A stretch of 64,000 nt of DNA from Halegenticoccus tardaugens (GTDB lineage: Archaea; Halobacteriota; Halobacteria; Halobacteriales; Haloferacaceae), in the NCBI RefSeq assembly GCF_004116405.1, contig NZ_SDIC01000002.1:310001-374000 (forward strand). The letters are read 5' to 3'. Both the position numbers and the translations under genes were made by a program. The notes beneath the pieces are model-generated. The model saw only the letters and a list, made by a program, of their open reading frames with translations. It was not told where the DNA came from and ran no database searches. How positions within the stretch are numbered: the stretch's first letter is position 1; each line of letters begins with the position of its first letter. Below are positions 53,622-62,498 of this stretch, in pieces.

Positions 53622-55018
53622 TTGACAATGGTTATCGAATCGCTTGCACTTCAGTTGAGCGGACAGGCACCCTTGATTTCGCTCGTGGCAGGGGTCGTCG
53701 CGATCGTATTCTTCTTGACCGTGCTCGATCTGCCGCCGTTCATCGCGCTCGTTCTCTCGGGGGTTATCGTCGGCATCGCCGCACCGACGATCGCGTTCGC
53801 CGACATTCCCGGCCAGTTCGCGACCGCGTTTAGTGAAGGTATGGCCGGGATCGGGATCCCGATTCTGATGGCGGCGGTCATCGGCAAGTCGATAATCGAA
53901 AGCGGGGCCGCAGACCGCATCGTCCGCGGGTTCAGCGAGGTCGTCGGACAGGACCGAACCGAGATATCGCTGTTCGGCAGCAGCTTCGTCATCGCGATTC
54001 CGGTCTTCTTCGACAACGTCTTTTATCTGCTCGCGCCCCTCGCACGGGCGGCCCGCTCACGCACCGGCAGAAACTACGCGCTCTACATCGTCGCCGTAGG
54101 CGCAGCCGGGGCGGTCACCCACGGATTCGTCCCGCCGACACCCGGCCCGCTACTCGCCGCGGAGGAGCTCGACGCCGACCTCGGCTCGACGATCCTGATC
54201 GGGCTACTCATCGGGGTCCCGACCGCGATCGTCGCCGGTCTCGGGTACGGCCACTGGATCAACCGCCGCTCGACATCCCGCTTCGCGACGCGATGGGAAC
54301 CACGGTCGACGAGATTCAGGAGAAAGTCGACACGCTGACCAGCGCCCTCCCGGGACTGTTCGAATCCCTGCTTCCGATCCTCTTGGCAGTCCTCCTCGTG
54401 GGCGCGCACACGTTTACTGAGACGCTCGTCGGAGAGGACTCGGCGGCGGCGTCCGTCACCGGGTTCTTCGGCGATCCGAACCTGGCGCTGACGGTGGCCG
54501 CGCTGGCGGCGGCGTACACGTTCCACCGCATGAGCGACTTCACCGATGAAACGTTCGCGGACGAACTCACGGACGCCCTCCAGAGCGGCGGGAACATCGC
54601 CGCCATCACCGCTGCCGGTGGCGCCTTCGGCGCGATGCTCGCCGAGGCGGGCGTGGGCGACTACATCGTGGGCGGACTGGAAAACGTCGGACTGGGGCTC
54701 CTCGTGACGGCGTGGGTTATCGCTGCGGGGGTGCGTGTCGTCCAAGGATCGGCGACGGTTGCCATCGTCACGACGGCCGGCATCATGGCTCCGTTCGCGA
54801 GCGAGCTCGCGGTCAACCCCGCGTATCTCGTCATGGTCATCGGCGCGGGTGCGACGTTCTGTTCGTGGTACAACGACAGCGGCTTTTGGATCGTCAAAGA
54901 GATCGGCGGTCTCACGCAGGCCGAGACGCTCAAAACGTGGACTGTCGCAACGATACTGATCGGAGTCGCCGGCCTGCTCAGCACGCTCGTCATCTCGAGG
55001 ATCATCCCACTGGCCTGA
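53622..55018 (+). pseudogene. GntP-family permease, frameshifted
   Basis: Gluconate/organic acid:proton symporter family. The first part (53622-54338) opens at IESLALQLSGQAPLISLVAG and reads FFDNVFYLLAPLARAARSRT, GAVTHGFVPPTPGPLLAAEE, then ends GHWINRRSTSRFATR out of frame. The rest, in the next frame, reads DIPLRDAMGTTVDEI and ends at 55018 with LVISRIIPLA. Losing one base in GCCGC(C)TCGACATC near 54270 would explain the change. The combined length (about 465 aa) equals a normal GntP protein, so the loss is recent or a sequencing error. Confidence 0.85.
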
Positions 55019-55069
55019 GCCCCGCGACGACAGTACTCGCGTCCCGCCCCGTAATCTGGTCTACGACCT

Positions 55070-55605
55070 CGCCATCGTCCCTGATGCCCCGCTTTCCAGT
55101 GGATTGAATCGCCGTCTCGATCGGGCACATCCCAGTGCATTCGCCATCACGCCGCGTCGACTCGCAGCGGGCCGCCGCGAACGCGCCGAGAACCGGAGTG
55201 TCTTCCTCAAACTCGTCACGACCACCGACCTCGGCTGGAAACAGGCCGCCTGACGGGCTGTCGGGCGACCTGCTGGTCGAGGAGAACGTCTCCCTCCTAC
55301 TGGACGTCGACGGGACTCGCGTGATGATCTTCGGAATCATCGACCTCGTCCATGTTCGTCCCAATCGCGTCGAGGTGATCGACTACAAGACCGACCACGG
55401 GCGACACGCGAAAGCCGAGTACCGAAAGCAGCTCAGCGTCTACTATCACGTCCTGCGCGAGCTGTATCCGGATCGCGAGATTCCGGCGTCCATCTTCTAC
55501 ACCGCCGACGGCGTCCGCAAGGAGATCGACTCGCGAGAGCGGGTCGACCTAACTACTCTCGTGAAGACCGTTTCTGGCCTGGAATCTGCTCCAATCGCTC
55601 GGTAG
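55070..55605 (+). pseudogene. C-terminal PD-(D/E)XK nuclease domain of a UvrD/AddA-like helicase, remnant
   Basis: The in-frame part from about 55260 reads LSGDLLVEENVSLLLDVDGT, then VMIFGIIDLVHVRPNRVEVI followed by the nuclease motif IDYKTDHGRHAK with D...EVIDYKT as the catalytic acid-acid-lysine triad. EYRKQLSVYYHVLRELYPD is the QxxxY motif typical of RecB-type nucleases. Upstream sequence has similar composition but breaks frame, and the helicase domains are missing. It is therefore a truncated remnant; it could still fold as a nuclease domain, but no suitable start is apparent. Confidence 0.55.
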
Positions 55606-55737
55606 CGGTCCCCCTTTTAACCGACGCACGCGATTAGTTGGACCTGCCATCATTAAAATAGTCAACTAATGATAAACTCCAGACGTCGTGATGAACAAGA
55701 GGTTACAGCTATCGCCTGCTCTCGCGTTAGTGGATGT

Positions 55738-56394
55738 ATGAGCGATGCTCACTCGGACGAAACAACCGGTACGCTCGTCGTCGGAACGTTCCTCACGCTT
55801 GATGGTGTGATGCAGGCGCCGGGTGGTCCCGACGAGGACCGTGATGGTGGATTCGAACACGGAGGCTGGTCGGTTAACTACTGGGATGAGAAGATGGGCG
55901 ATATCATGGACGGCCAGTTCGCTGAGGCTGACGCGCTACTACTCGGCCGCAAGACGTACGAGATCTTCGCCGCACACTGGCCCAACGTCGATACAGAGGA
56001 CGATCCCGTGGCGACGAAACTGAATACGATGCCGAAGTACGTAGCATCCAGAACCCTTGACGCAGTGGAGTGGAACAATTCGACACTCCTACAGGGCGAC
56101 GTCGCGGAGGCCGTAGAGGACCTCAAGAAGGAGCGTGGGGACGTGATCGTGGTGCAGGGGAGCCAGGACCTGATCCAAACGCTGCTCGAACACGATCTCG
56201 TCGACGAGTTGTGGCTCTGGATCTTCCCCCTGATCCTGGGGGACGGAAAGCGGTTGTTCGGCGAGGGCACGATTCCTGCAGCCCTCGAACTGACGCACGC
56301 CGAGACGTCGAGCACGGGGGTCCAACTGCTCCGATATGACCGAGCGGGGGGGATCGAGTACGGCTCGTTCGCGTCGAACGATGTGGTGGAGTGA
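55738..56394 (+). CDS. Dihydrofolate-reductase-family (RibD C-terminal-like) protein
   Basis: A 218-aa NADPH-dependent reductase-like protein. The start MSDAHSDETTGTLVVGTFLT was chosen because the sequence before it (from 55669) is unrelated. TLDGVMQAPGGPDED is the family substrate region, ADALLLGRKTYEIFAAHWPN and KYVASRTLDAVEWNNSTLL the cofactor-binding blocks, and VIVVQGSQDLIQTLLEHDLV-DELWLWIFPLILGDGKRLF the C-terminal half. Members of this YyaP/YwjB-like group are often annotated as dihydrofolate reductase family but have unproven substrates. It lies convergent with the large ATP-grasp enzyme gene. Confidence 0.88.
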   Translation: MSDAHSDETTGTLVVGTFLTLDGVMQAPGGPDEDRDGGFEHGGWSVNYWDEKMGDIMDGQFAEADALLLGRKTYEIFAAHWPNVDTEDDPVATKLNTMPKYVASRTLDAVEWNNSTLLQGDVAEAVEDLKKERGDVIVVQGSQDLIQTLLEHDLVDELWLWIFPLILGDGKRLFGEGTIPAALELTHAETSSTGVQLLRYDRAGGIEYGSFASNDVVE

Positions 56395-56806
56395 GGTGCG
56401 GTACGTTCGCGGGTATCGTCACCGTCGGTGTGTTTCCGAGATAGCGCCGTGTATTCGCGACGTCGTTCGCATCGACCGCCGAGTTCCTCAACGACCACTT
56501 TAATCTTAAGGGGCGTGGTTGGTTAGTCTCGATTACAGACTCGCTCGTGACCGACGGAGAGAGAGGGGGCGAGAAAGGGCGAAGTGGCCCGCTCGATCCA
56601 GTCGCTCCACTGGAAGCGTTCCGTCGAGAGGATGCACGCGAAGCGTCAGACGCAACTACAGATCACACGAGATGCCCTGACCAGTAGAGGATGGACCGAT
56701 TGTGAGAAAACGAGATGCAAGCGGTCGACGTGGCGCTCCACGCCATTTCTTCGAGTCATCCGTCTTTATAAGCGAGAGAGGCTCACCGTTCACGGTGAGA
56801 AGGATG
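56395..56806. other. Intergenic region with a family B right-end relic
   Basis: 412 bp between two convergent genes. The only recognisable feature is at 56786-56816: the hairpin GCTCACCGTTCACGGTGAG followed by AAGGATGTCAA, the family B right tail. No coding sequence is convincing. Confidence 0.45.
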
Positions 56807-59620
56807 TCAATCGACGCCGTGTGAATCGGTTTTAGGTCGCTTGACGTGCGCCTCGTCCGTGGTCGCCAACGGTTCGTCGAGTAGGTCAACTGTGCCACGG
56901 GTTCCATCGAGACGGATGCGTTGTCCGGTTCGAATCCGTTTCGTCGCTTCTGGCACGGAAACGACGGCGGGTAACCCATACTCCCGGGCGACGAGCGCAC
57001 CGTGACTGACGGCGCCGCCGACTTCGGAAACCAGCCCGGTGGCGTTCAAGAACAGCGGTGTCCACCCGGGGTCGGTCGAGGGCGCCACGAGTATCTCGCC
57101 CGGTTCCACCGTCGCAGCCGTCGGGTCACGGATGACGCGGGCTGCCCCCTCGACGACGCCCGACGACACACCTGTGCCGACAAGCGCCCCTTCAGGAACC
57201 GGTCCGCGGTCAACCTGTCCACGAACGGCTTCACCCTCGCTCGTCACCACAGGTGGGGCGTCCATGTCAACGTTCCGTGCGTGTTCCTGGCGGCGGGCGG
57301 CGATGTCGACGTCGACGCACCCACCATCGAGCGCGTCAAACAGTTCGTCCTTACGGAGATACCAGACGTCATCCGGCCGGTCGAGTTGTCCCTCATCGAC
57401 GAGGAGGCCCCCGGCATCCAGTAGCACCGTCCGCCATGCGGTGAACGCCCGGGCGGCTTCCTGTTTGGGGTACTCCCGGAAGTAAACCGTGTCGCGGTAC
57501 GTGCGGATGAGCCAGCGAACGTAGCGACGGCGAAGCGGCCCAAGCAGGCCATGATCAGCGTACGCTTCGAGACGCGCGGCGGCCGCCTCGGCGTCGTCGA
57601 CGAGCCGCCGGATGCGGTCGCGGTGGTCGCCCGCCGCTTCGTTCGCGAGGTTCGCTCGGACGACGGCGAGGAGCATGGACGGGTCTTCGCGCCAGCGCGG
57701 CCTGCTGAGGTCGATCTCGCCGGTGCCACGGTGTCCGAATTCATCGAGAAAGTCGTTGAACGCTTCACGGAAGGTCTCGCCGCCATCTACGTCTTCCAGA
57801 TCTGCAAGAGAGGCGCCGTCGCGGAGGGCCGAGGCGACCTGCGGGTGGGCTCGGGCGACATCGGCGAGATCGCCGAGGCCGAGGTTGATGCGGGTGACGA
57901 CGTCGCGTTCGAACCCGCGGCCGATCGCGTTCACGTCTGTAGGCTGTTCAGAGAACGTCCGTGTGAGCCAGCCACCGAGCGCGAACGCGAGGAATAACGG
58001 GCTAATTCGCGGGTAGACATCGCGGAAGAAACGCCTGAAGTCGATCGCCTCGAACACGGCGCGGGCCCGAGCTTCCGGGGTCGGCGCGTCGGTGACCTGT
58101 CCGACGAATAGGTCTCCCATTCGAGTCCAAGACTCGTCGTCGGGGGTGGGCCCGCGGCCGGCCAACGCACCGAGGATGTTCCGAACGATACCCGGGGCTG
58201 CAGGACCAATCAGGCGGACCAGCCGACCGGTCGTCTCAACGTATCCCGGGAGTGCACCGACGGTGACGCCGCGGAATGCAAATTCCTCGGGCCGTCGTGA
58301 TACGATCGCAGCGAGACCGGTGGAGATGGGTTCGTTTATCGCGGCAATTCGGTCGATCAGCCAGGACTGCAGCTTGGGGTGACGCAGGAACGAGGTGACG
58401 TCGATGAAGACGCGACCCCCCGCCTCGACCGTCGGGTTGCCGAAGGAGGCGTCGAGACCCGCGGATGAGAGCGCGTTTCCGGTATAGGTCCGCCAGACGT
58501 CTCGGACGAGCGGTGGCATTGCCTCCGGCATCGCCTGCATGTGGCCCATGCTGACGTAGACGTGGAGGCGACCGTCGACGGGCGGTGGTGACGGGCGCGG
58601 GAACAACGACGTGATCGGGCGGGACTGTAGGAGGACGAATTGTCCATCGGTGAGCGCCCATTCGACGTCTTGTGGCGCGCCGAGTAGCGTTTCGGCCCGC
58701 TCGCCGAGTCCGACGAGAGTGCGAAGCTGGTCATCGGTGAGCACGCGTGACTCCCGTCGATTCGCCGAAAGTTCGATTCTCCTAGTCCCGCCCGCTTCGG
58801 CGGGTTGGCTCTCTTCAATTTCTCTTCCCCGCGTTCTTTCGCCTGCGGCGCTGTCCCTGTGCAGCTCGACGGCAATCGTCTTCGTGCCGACAGTGTACTC
58901 CAGCACCTCGTCAGTTCGCGTGTTCACGAGCGCGTGATCCGGTGTGACGTCGCCGGCGACAATACTCTCGCCCAGACCGAAACCCGCATCGACTGCCGAG
59001 ACGTGTCGGTTCCCGGTCGCGGGATCCGCTGTGAAGAGGACACCTGCGGCCGCTGCGTCGACCATCGGCTGGATGACGACGGCCATCTCCGTGTCGGCGT
59101 GGGAGATGCCGTTACGAGCCCGGTAGGCGACTGCTCTGTCGGTGAAGAGACTTGCCATGCAGTCACAGACGCGGTCGAGGACGTCGTCGCTCGCTACGCC
59201 CAGGAACGTCTCGTGTTGGCCAGCGAACGACGCGCTCGGCAGGTCCTCGGCCGTGGCGCTCGACCGCACGGCGAAGGAGTCGGTGCTCTCGAACGATGTC
59301 ATCGCGTCGGTGATTGTGGTCTCGACGGACGCACTGAACTCTCGACTCTCGAGGAGCGATCGGAGTTCGGCTGCGACTGCAGCGAGAACGTCGGTGTCGG
59401 CGGCGTCGAGCGCGTCAAGTCGATTGATTGCATCCCGAATCTGAGGAGACTCGACGAGGTCCCGGTACGCGGCGGTCGTGACCACGAATCCCCGCGGGAC
59501 AGGGAGCCCAGCCCGTGCTAGCGCGGCCAGGTTCGCTCCTTTGCCACCGGCTACGCCGATATTTTCAGCGCCCCGTTCGTGGAACCATCGCACGGCACTT
59601 CCGTTTGAATTCGCTGACAT
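56807..59620 (-). CDS. PEP-synthase-like / rifampicin phosphotransferase-like ATP-grasp enzyme
   Basis: A 937-aa three-part enzyme. Residues ~10-330 are the PPDK-type ATP-grasp domain (GVAGGKGANLAALARAGLPV, FAVRSSATAEDLPSASFAGQ, PDHALVN, DVEWALTDGQFVLLQSRPI). The middle ~350-800 is a helical substrate region (VDGRLHVYVSMGHMQAMPEA). Residues ~805-905 form the swivelling phosphohistidine domain, with catalytic His873 in GGAVSHGALVAREYGLPAVV. The order ATP-binding, substrate, His domain matches rifampicin phosphotransferase; PEP synthases end in a TIM barrel, missing here. The substrate is therefore probably not pyruvate. It could phosphorylate an antibiotic-like or other small molecule. Confidence 0.8.
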   Translation of the reverse strand: MSANSNGSAVRWFHERGAENIGVAGGKGANLAALARAGLPVPRGFVVTTAAYRDLVESPQIRDAINRLDALDAADTDVLAAVAAELRSLLESREFSASVETTITDAMTSFESTDSFAVRSSATAEDLPSASFAGQHETFLGVASDDVLDRVCDCMASLFTDRAVAYRARNGISHADTEMAVVIQPMVDAAAAGVLFTADPATGNRHVSAVDAGFGLGESIVAGDVTPDHALVNTRTDEVLEYTVGTKTIAVELHRDSAAGERTRGREIEESQPAEAGGTRRIELSANRRESRVLTDDQLRTLVGLGERAETLLGAPQDVEWALTDGQFVLLQSRPITSLFPRPSPPPVDGRLHVYVSMGHMQAMPEAMPPLVRDVWRTYTGNALSSAGLDASFGNPTVEAGGRVFIDVTSFLRHPKLQSWLIDRIAAINEPISTGLAAIVSRRPEEFAFRGVTVGALPGYVETTGRLVRLIGPAAPGIVRNILGALAGRGPTPDDESWTRMGDLFVGQVTDAPTPEARARAVFEAIDFRRFFRDVYPRISPLFLAFALGGWLTRTFSEQPTDVNAIGRGFERDVVTRINLGLGDLADVARAHPQVASALRDGASLADLEDVDGGETFREAFNDFLDEFGHRGTGEIDLSRPRWREDPSMLLAVVRANLANEAAGDHRDRIRRLVDDAEAAAARLEAYADHGLLGPLRRRYVRWLIRTYRDTVYFREYPKQEAARAFTAWRTVLLDAGGLLVDEGQLDRPDDVWYLRKDELFDALDGGCVDVDIAARRQEHARNVDMDAPPVVTSEGEAVRGQVDRGPVPEGALVGTGVSSGVVEGAARVIRDPTAATVEPGEILVAPSTDPGWTPLFLNATGLVSEVGGAVSHGALVAREYGLPAVVSVPEATKRIRTGQRIRLDGTRGTVDLLDEPLATTDEAHVKRPKTDSHGVD

Positions 59621-59657
59621 CGTAATTACTGGTTATTGATACGCACCGTGGAGCTAT

Positions 59658-60026
59658 AGTGACATCCTCCCACGACTCAAGTTGTGGGCTTCCCACGTCC
59701 GTTTGCGCTGGATTGGGAACTTACGTTTCCGACCCGACACGCCGATGGGAGTGCCACGCCCCCGCTACTCGTACCCTGTATAGGACTTCGAGTTACTTGA
59801 TTATTTAACGTCGGTTTGGGTGTCCGAAGGCTTACGTTTTGCTGAGGCAAACACCAAGTCAACTGCCAGTTTTCGGACAGTCAATTACGATGGGGAACCA
59901 TCGCAATGACAACCACAGGAACGCAGTGTGGGCATTCATATGTTGCGGTTTCAGTGGTTACAAACCGTGCAGCGATTCAGTCCACAACTTCAGTCGTGGG
60001 TTTTCTCGCCTAATCTCTATAAATAC
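59658..60026 (-). mobile_element. Miniature IS200/IS605-like element (family B, divergent copy)
   Basis: A 369-bp element bounded by GACATCCTCCCACGACT with its hairpin at 59660-59694 and by the hairpin CACAACTTCAGTCGTGGG plus TTTTCTCGCCTAATCTCTATAA at 59985-60026. The interior contains TTTAACGTCGGTTTGGGTGT, corresponding to TTTAGCGTCGGTACCC of copy 1, but is AT-richer and otherwise diverged. No coding content. The flanking tetranucleotide on the minus strand is TTAT instead of TTAC. Confidence 0.6.
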
Positions 60027-60049
60027 GTATGAGGAGACCTACGACGCCG

Positions 60050-60250
60050 TCGGCTGTCGGCGCTGTCGTCACCGCGGAGGCAAGGGACGACCAGACTATT
60101 GACGATGTGTACAGCGACCTCGTCGACTGGGTGCCTGCTCGTGGAGAGCGCGAGCGCTACGAACGCGCCCGGCAGCAACGCGCCGACATCAACGGCAAGG
60201 CGACGTCTGGGTCACGGCGTTTTGTATGCGTAAACCTCAGTTTTGGCTGA
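60050..60250 (+). pseudogene. Unrecognised fragment between element and acyltransferase
   Basis: An open frame reads VTAEARDDQTIDDVYSDLVD and WVPARGERERYERARQQRAD, plausible haloarchaeal acidic protein sequence, ending at 60250. It begins at the mobile-element border and has no obvious start of its own or known family. It may be the cut remnant of a gene interrupted by the element. Confidence 0.3.
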
Positions 60251-60303
60251 CGATTTCTCTGGCCACCACGTTAAAAACTTTTCACCAAGAATGTCCCATT
60301 CAA

Positions 60304-61437
60304 ATGGGTAACCGGATATATAGTATAGATACGCTACGTGCTATCGCGATGTTTTTCATCGTCATTGCGCACGTCAAACCGTTCAAAGGCTTCGAGGCGT
60401 ATGGGAACTACGCCTTCTTCGCATTAGATACGATTGGTCAATTCGACGTTCCATTCTTTTTCGCGGCGTCCGGATATTTCCTCGCCAAGACGGTGGACGC
60501 CGATAACGTAACATCCCAAGTGAGCAATGCGTTTCGAAAATTAGGATCGTTCTACCTGTTCGGCATCCTGCTTTATTTGGCAGCGACGGCAATTGTTGCT
60601 CTCATCCAAAACGTCCCTGTAAGAGATGCATTGATCGCTCATCGACTCGGTGATCTCTCCGCGGCTGGCTTACTATACTATGGGGACGCTATCGGAGTCC
60701 CGCTCTGGTTTCTGACTGCGCTATTTTTCTCTATCTTCTTCGTCGCGCTCTTCGTTTGGTTCGGAAAAACCCGCTACCTGCTGCCCGTCGCGACGATAGT
60801 CCACGTTTTCGGGCTTATCGGGACGAATTATCAACTGATCTTCGACGTTCCGTTTCTCACACGGGATGCCCTCTTCTTTGGGTTCTTCTACGTCGCTCTC
60901 GGATTTCAGCTCAGAGCGATCGACTGGACGCCGAGCAAAGACCGAAGTCACATCTATCTCGGAGGGGTCTGTCTCTTCTTAGTAACGCAGTTGCTCGAGC
61001 AGTATGTGATTGGATACGTGATCCGCGATCACACGCTTCCTCACGCGGTAATCTTGACAGAGTATACGTTGTCGACAATCTTCTTCGTTCTCGCGCTCTT
61101 TGCGTACGCACTCTCGAATCCGGCGTTAGGCAAACATACGGTACTTCCAGCAGTGGGACGGTACGCCGTCGGGATATATCTGATTCATGTTCCGCTGTAC
61201 AGGATCCTTTTGGCAGTGAATAGGATTTGGGGAGCGGCAATCGGCGTCGACCTCACGACGACGCTCCTGTGGCAGTTGGCTATCACACCAGTCATCTACG
61301 TCCTTTCGCTACTCATCTATCTCTTCATGGCGAGGGCAGGTATCATCGAGCTTGGAGGGAGTCATATTCCGTGGCTCAATCGTGTCCGCGCGCTCGTCGG
61401 ATCGGCCGTGTCGGAGGGAAGTTCCAAAGCCAACTAA
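60304..61437 (+). CDS. Acyltransferase 3 family membrane protein
   Basis: A 377-aa protein with about ten helices that would transfer acyl groups (often acetyl) to a sugar or lipid at the membrane. The start MGNRIYSIDTLRAIAMFFIV fits the family opening (R-x-x-x-I-D-x-L-R-A-I-A); an upstream ATG at 60226 adds 26 residues. IAHVKPFKG holds the conserved histidine, and FFAASGYFLAKTVD corresponds to the F-x-x-S-G-Y/F-L motif. TALFFSIFFVALFVWFGKTR and LIHVPLYRILLAVNR are later family features. Base composition is AT-richer than its neighbours, suggesting horizontal transfer, as is common for surface polysaccharide genes. Confidence 0.85.
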   Translation: MGNRIYSIDTLRAIAMFFIVIAHVKPFKGFEAYGNYAFFALDTIGQFDVPFFFAASGYFLAKTVDADNVTSQVSNAFRKLGSFYLFGILLYLAATAIVALIQNVPVRDALIAHRLGDLSAAGLLYYGDAIGVPLWFLTALFFSIFFVALFVWFGKTRYLLPVATIVHVFGLIGTNYQLIFDVPFLTRDALFFGFFYVALGFQLRAIDWTPSKDRSHIYLGGVCLFLVTQLLEQYVIGYVIRDHTLPHAVILTEYTLSTIFFVLALFAYALSNPALGKHTVLPAVGRYAVGIYLIHVPLYRILLAVNRIWGAAIGVDLTTTLLWQLAITPVIYVLSLLIYLFMARAGIIELGGSHIPWLNRVRALVGSAVSEGSSKAN

Positions 61438-61536
61438 CGCTTTATATCGGTCGCTCGTTTTAGGGACGCGCGACAAGTACAGACGTATCCACCGAACGGA
61501 TGACGATATCTGTCTCATTTCCAAGAGATCGGTCTT

Positions 61537-61948
61537 TGACCTCCTCCCACGACTACAGTCGTGGGATTCCCACGAGCGACGGCCCGTTGAGTTAGGATGT
61601 TTACGGTTCGCACACCGACGAGGTGCTGGCCGGGCCAAACGGCCGGTACTCCTATCCTCAACACGTCCGTTCCCGTTGTTTCCTCGGGGTTTCGGGCGTG
61701 CGTCGGCGGATTCGGAGGTACTTGGGTCTGTAGCGTCGGTACCCGACGTGAGGTATCCCGACGGGGTACCGTCGGGTCTCGGTCGGGAGGTCCGAATGTG
61801 TCCGATTGTCCCGGTATGGGCGCGGACGTGCCGCGTCGGATAGGTATAGAACCGCGCGGAGAGCACCTAAGCCTTCGCCGCGCACTGAAAGGAGACGATG
61901 ACGGCGATTCATCCCACGACTCAAGTCGTGGGCTTTCTCGCCTGAATT
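61537..61948 (-). mobile_element. Miniature IS200/IS605-like element (family B, copy 2) inserted in tnpB
   Basis: A 412-bp element aligning along its length with 24661-25076. Read on the minus strand it starts directly after TTAC: the interrupted tnpB reads ...GSNNY (AACAATTAC), then AGGAATTCAGGCGAGAAAGC and the hairpin CCCACGACT/AGTCGTGGG. It ends with CCCACGACT/AGTCGTGGG and AGGAGGTCAA. There is no target duplication, as expected for single-strand IS200/IS605 transposition. There is no transposase inside, so mobilisation would have to come from elsewhere. Confidence 0.78.
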
Positions 61949-62190
61949 CCTGTAATTGTTCGAGCCGTGTTCTTTGCGGGAGAAGTCGCGCTGCGCGCGC
62001 TCCAACCGTTTGCGCTCGTGGCTCAGGTCTAACGAACCGACTTCCGGTCCGCTGGTATCGTGAGCGTACTTGACGATCCCTACGTCGATTCCGACCGTGC
62101 GTTTCAGCACGGTTGGTTTCTCTGGCGGGTCGTCAGGCGTTTCGACGCCGAGAATGGCGTACCACTTGCTCGTAGGTTCACGTTTGCAAA
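61949..62190 (-). pseudogene. TnpB fragment (interrupted by two elements)
   Basis: The minus strand reads VCKREPTSKWYAILGVETPD, then KRTVGIDVGIVKYAHDTSGP and GSLDLSHERKRLERAQRDFS, ending at RKEHGSNNY where the miniature element begins. This is the segment around RuvC-I of a third, distinct tnpB. On the other side it is cut by the left end of element copy 2 at 62191. Neither the N-terminus nor the remainder after the miniature element was found next to it. Confidence 0.75.
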
Positions 62191-62342
62191 CCGAGGTGCT
62201 AAGTCCCCTTCCTCAGCGACCGAGTGTAGCGATGTCGTAGGGAGGGGATACAGCACCGCATGGTTTTCAAACGTGTTCGATAGCAGACCCACAGGCCCAC
62301 GTACCGGCACATTTATGTCTATCCATGGTCTATACACTCGTA

Positions 62343-62489
62343 ATGGATCGGTTCGAAATCGACGGTCACGAAGTCCTCGATGGCACCGCGAAACCATCCG
62401 GGAATAGCGCCCACGTCATCGTCCCGAAACGGTGGCGAGGTGCCGACGTGAAGGTGGTTCGTGTTTCTGAACCCCATTCAGACGAGTAG
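62343..62489 (+). CDS. DUF2080-like transposon-encoded small protein
   Basis: A 48-aa ORF. MDRFEIDGHEVLDGTAKPSG then NSAHVIVPKRWRGADVKVVR is the pattern of DUF2080 family transposase-associated proteins, a short AbrB-like beta-structure that often precedes tnpB in haloarchaeal elements. The stop is 9 bp before the tnpB start. A TATA-like TTTATG is about 30 bp before the ATG. Its role in transposition or in regulating tnpB is unknown. Confidence 0.75.
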   Translation: MDRFEIDGHEVLDGTAKPSGNSAHVIVPKRWRGADVKVVRVSEPHSDE

Positions 62490-62498
62490 TCCACGTTC

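Noticed and set aside
55002..55364. A 120-codon minus-strand frame with several cysteines after the GntP gene
   Set aside because: It overlaps the nuclease-domain remnant on the other strand and I could not match its cysteine pattern to a known family.
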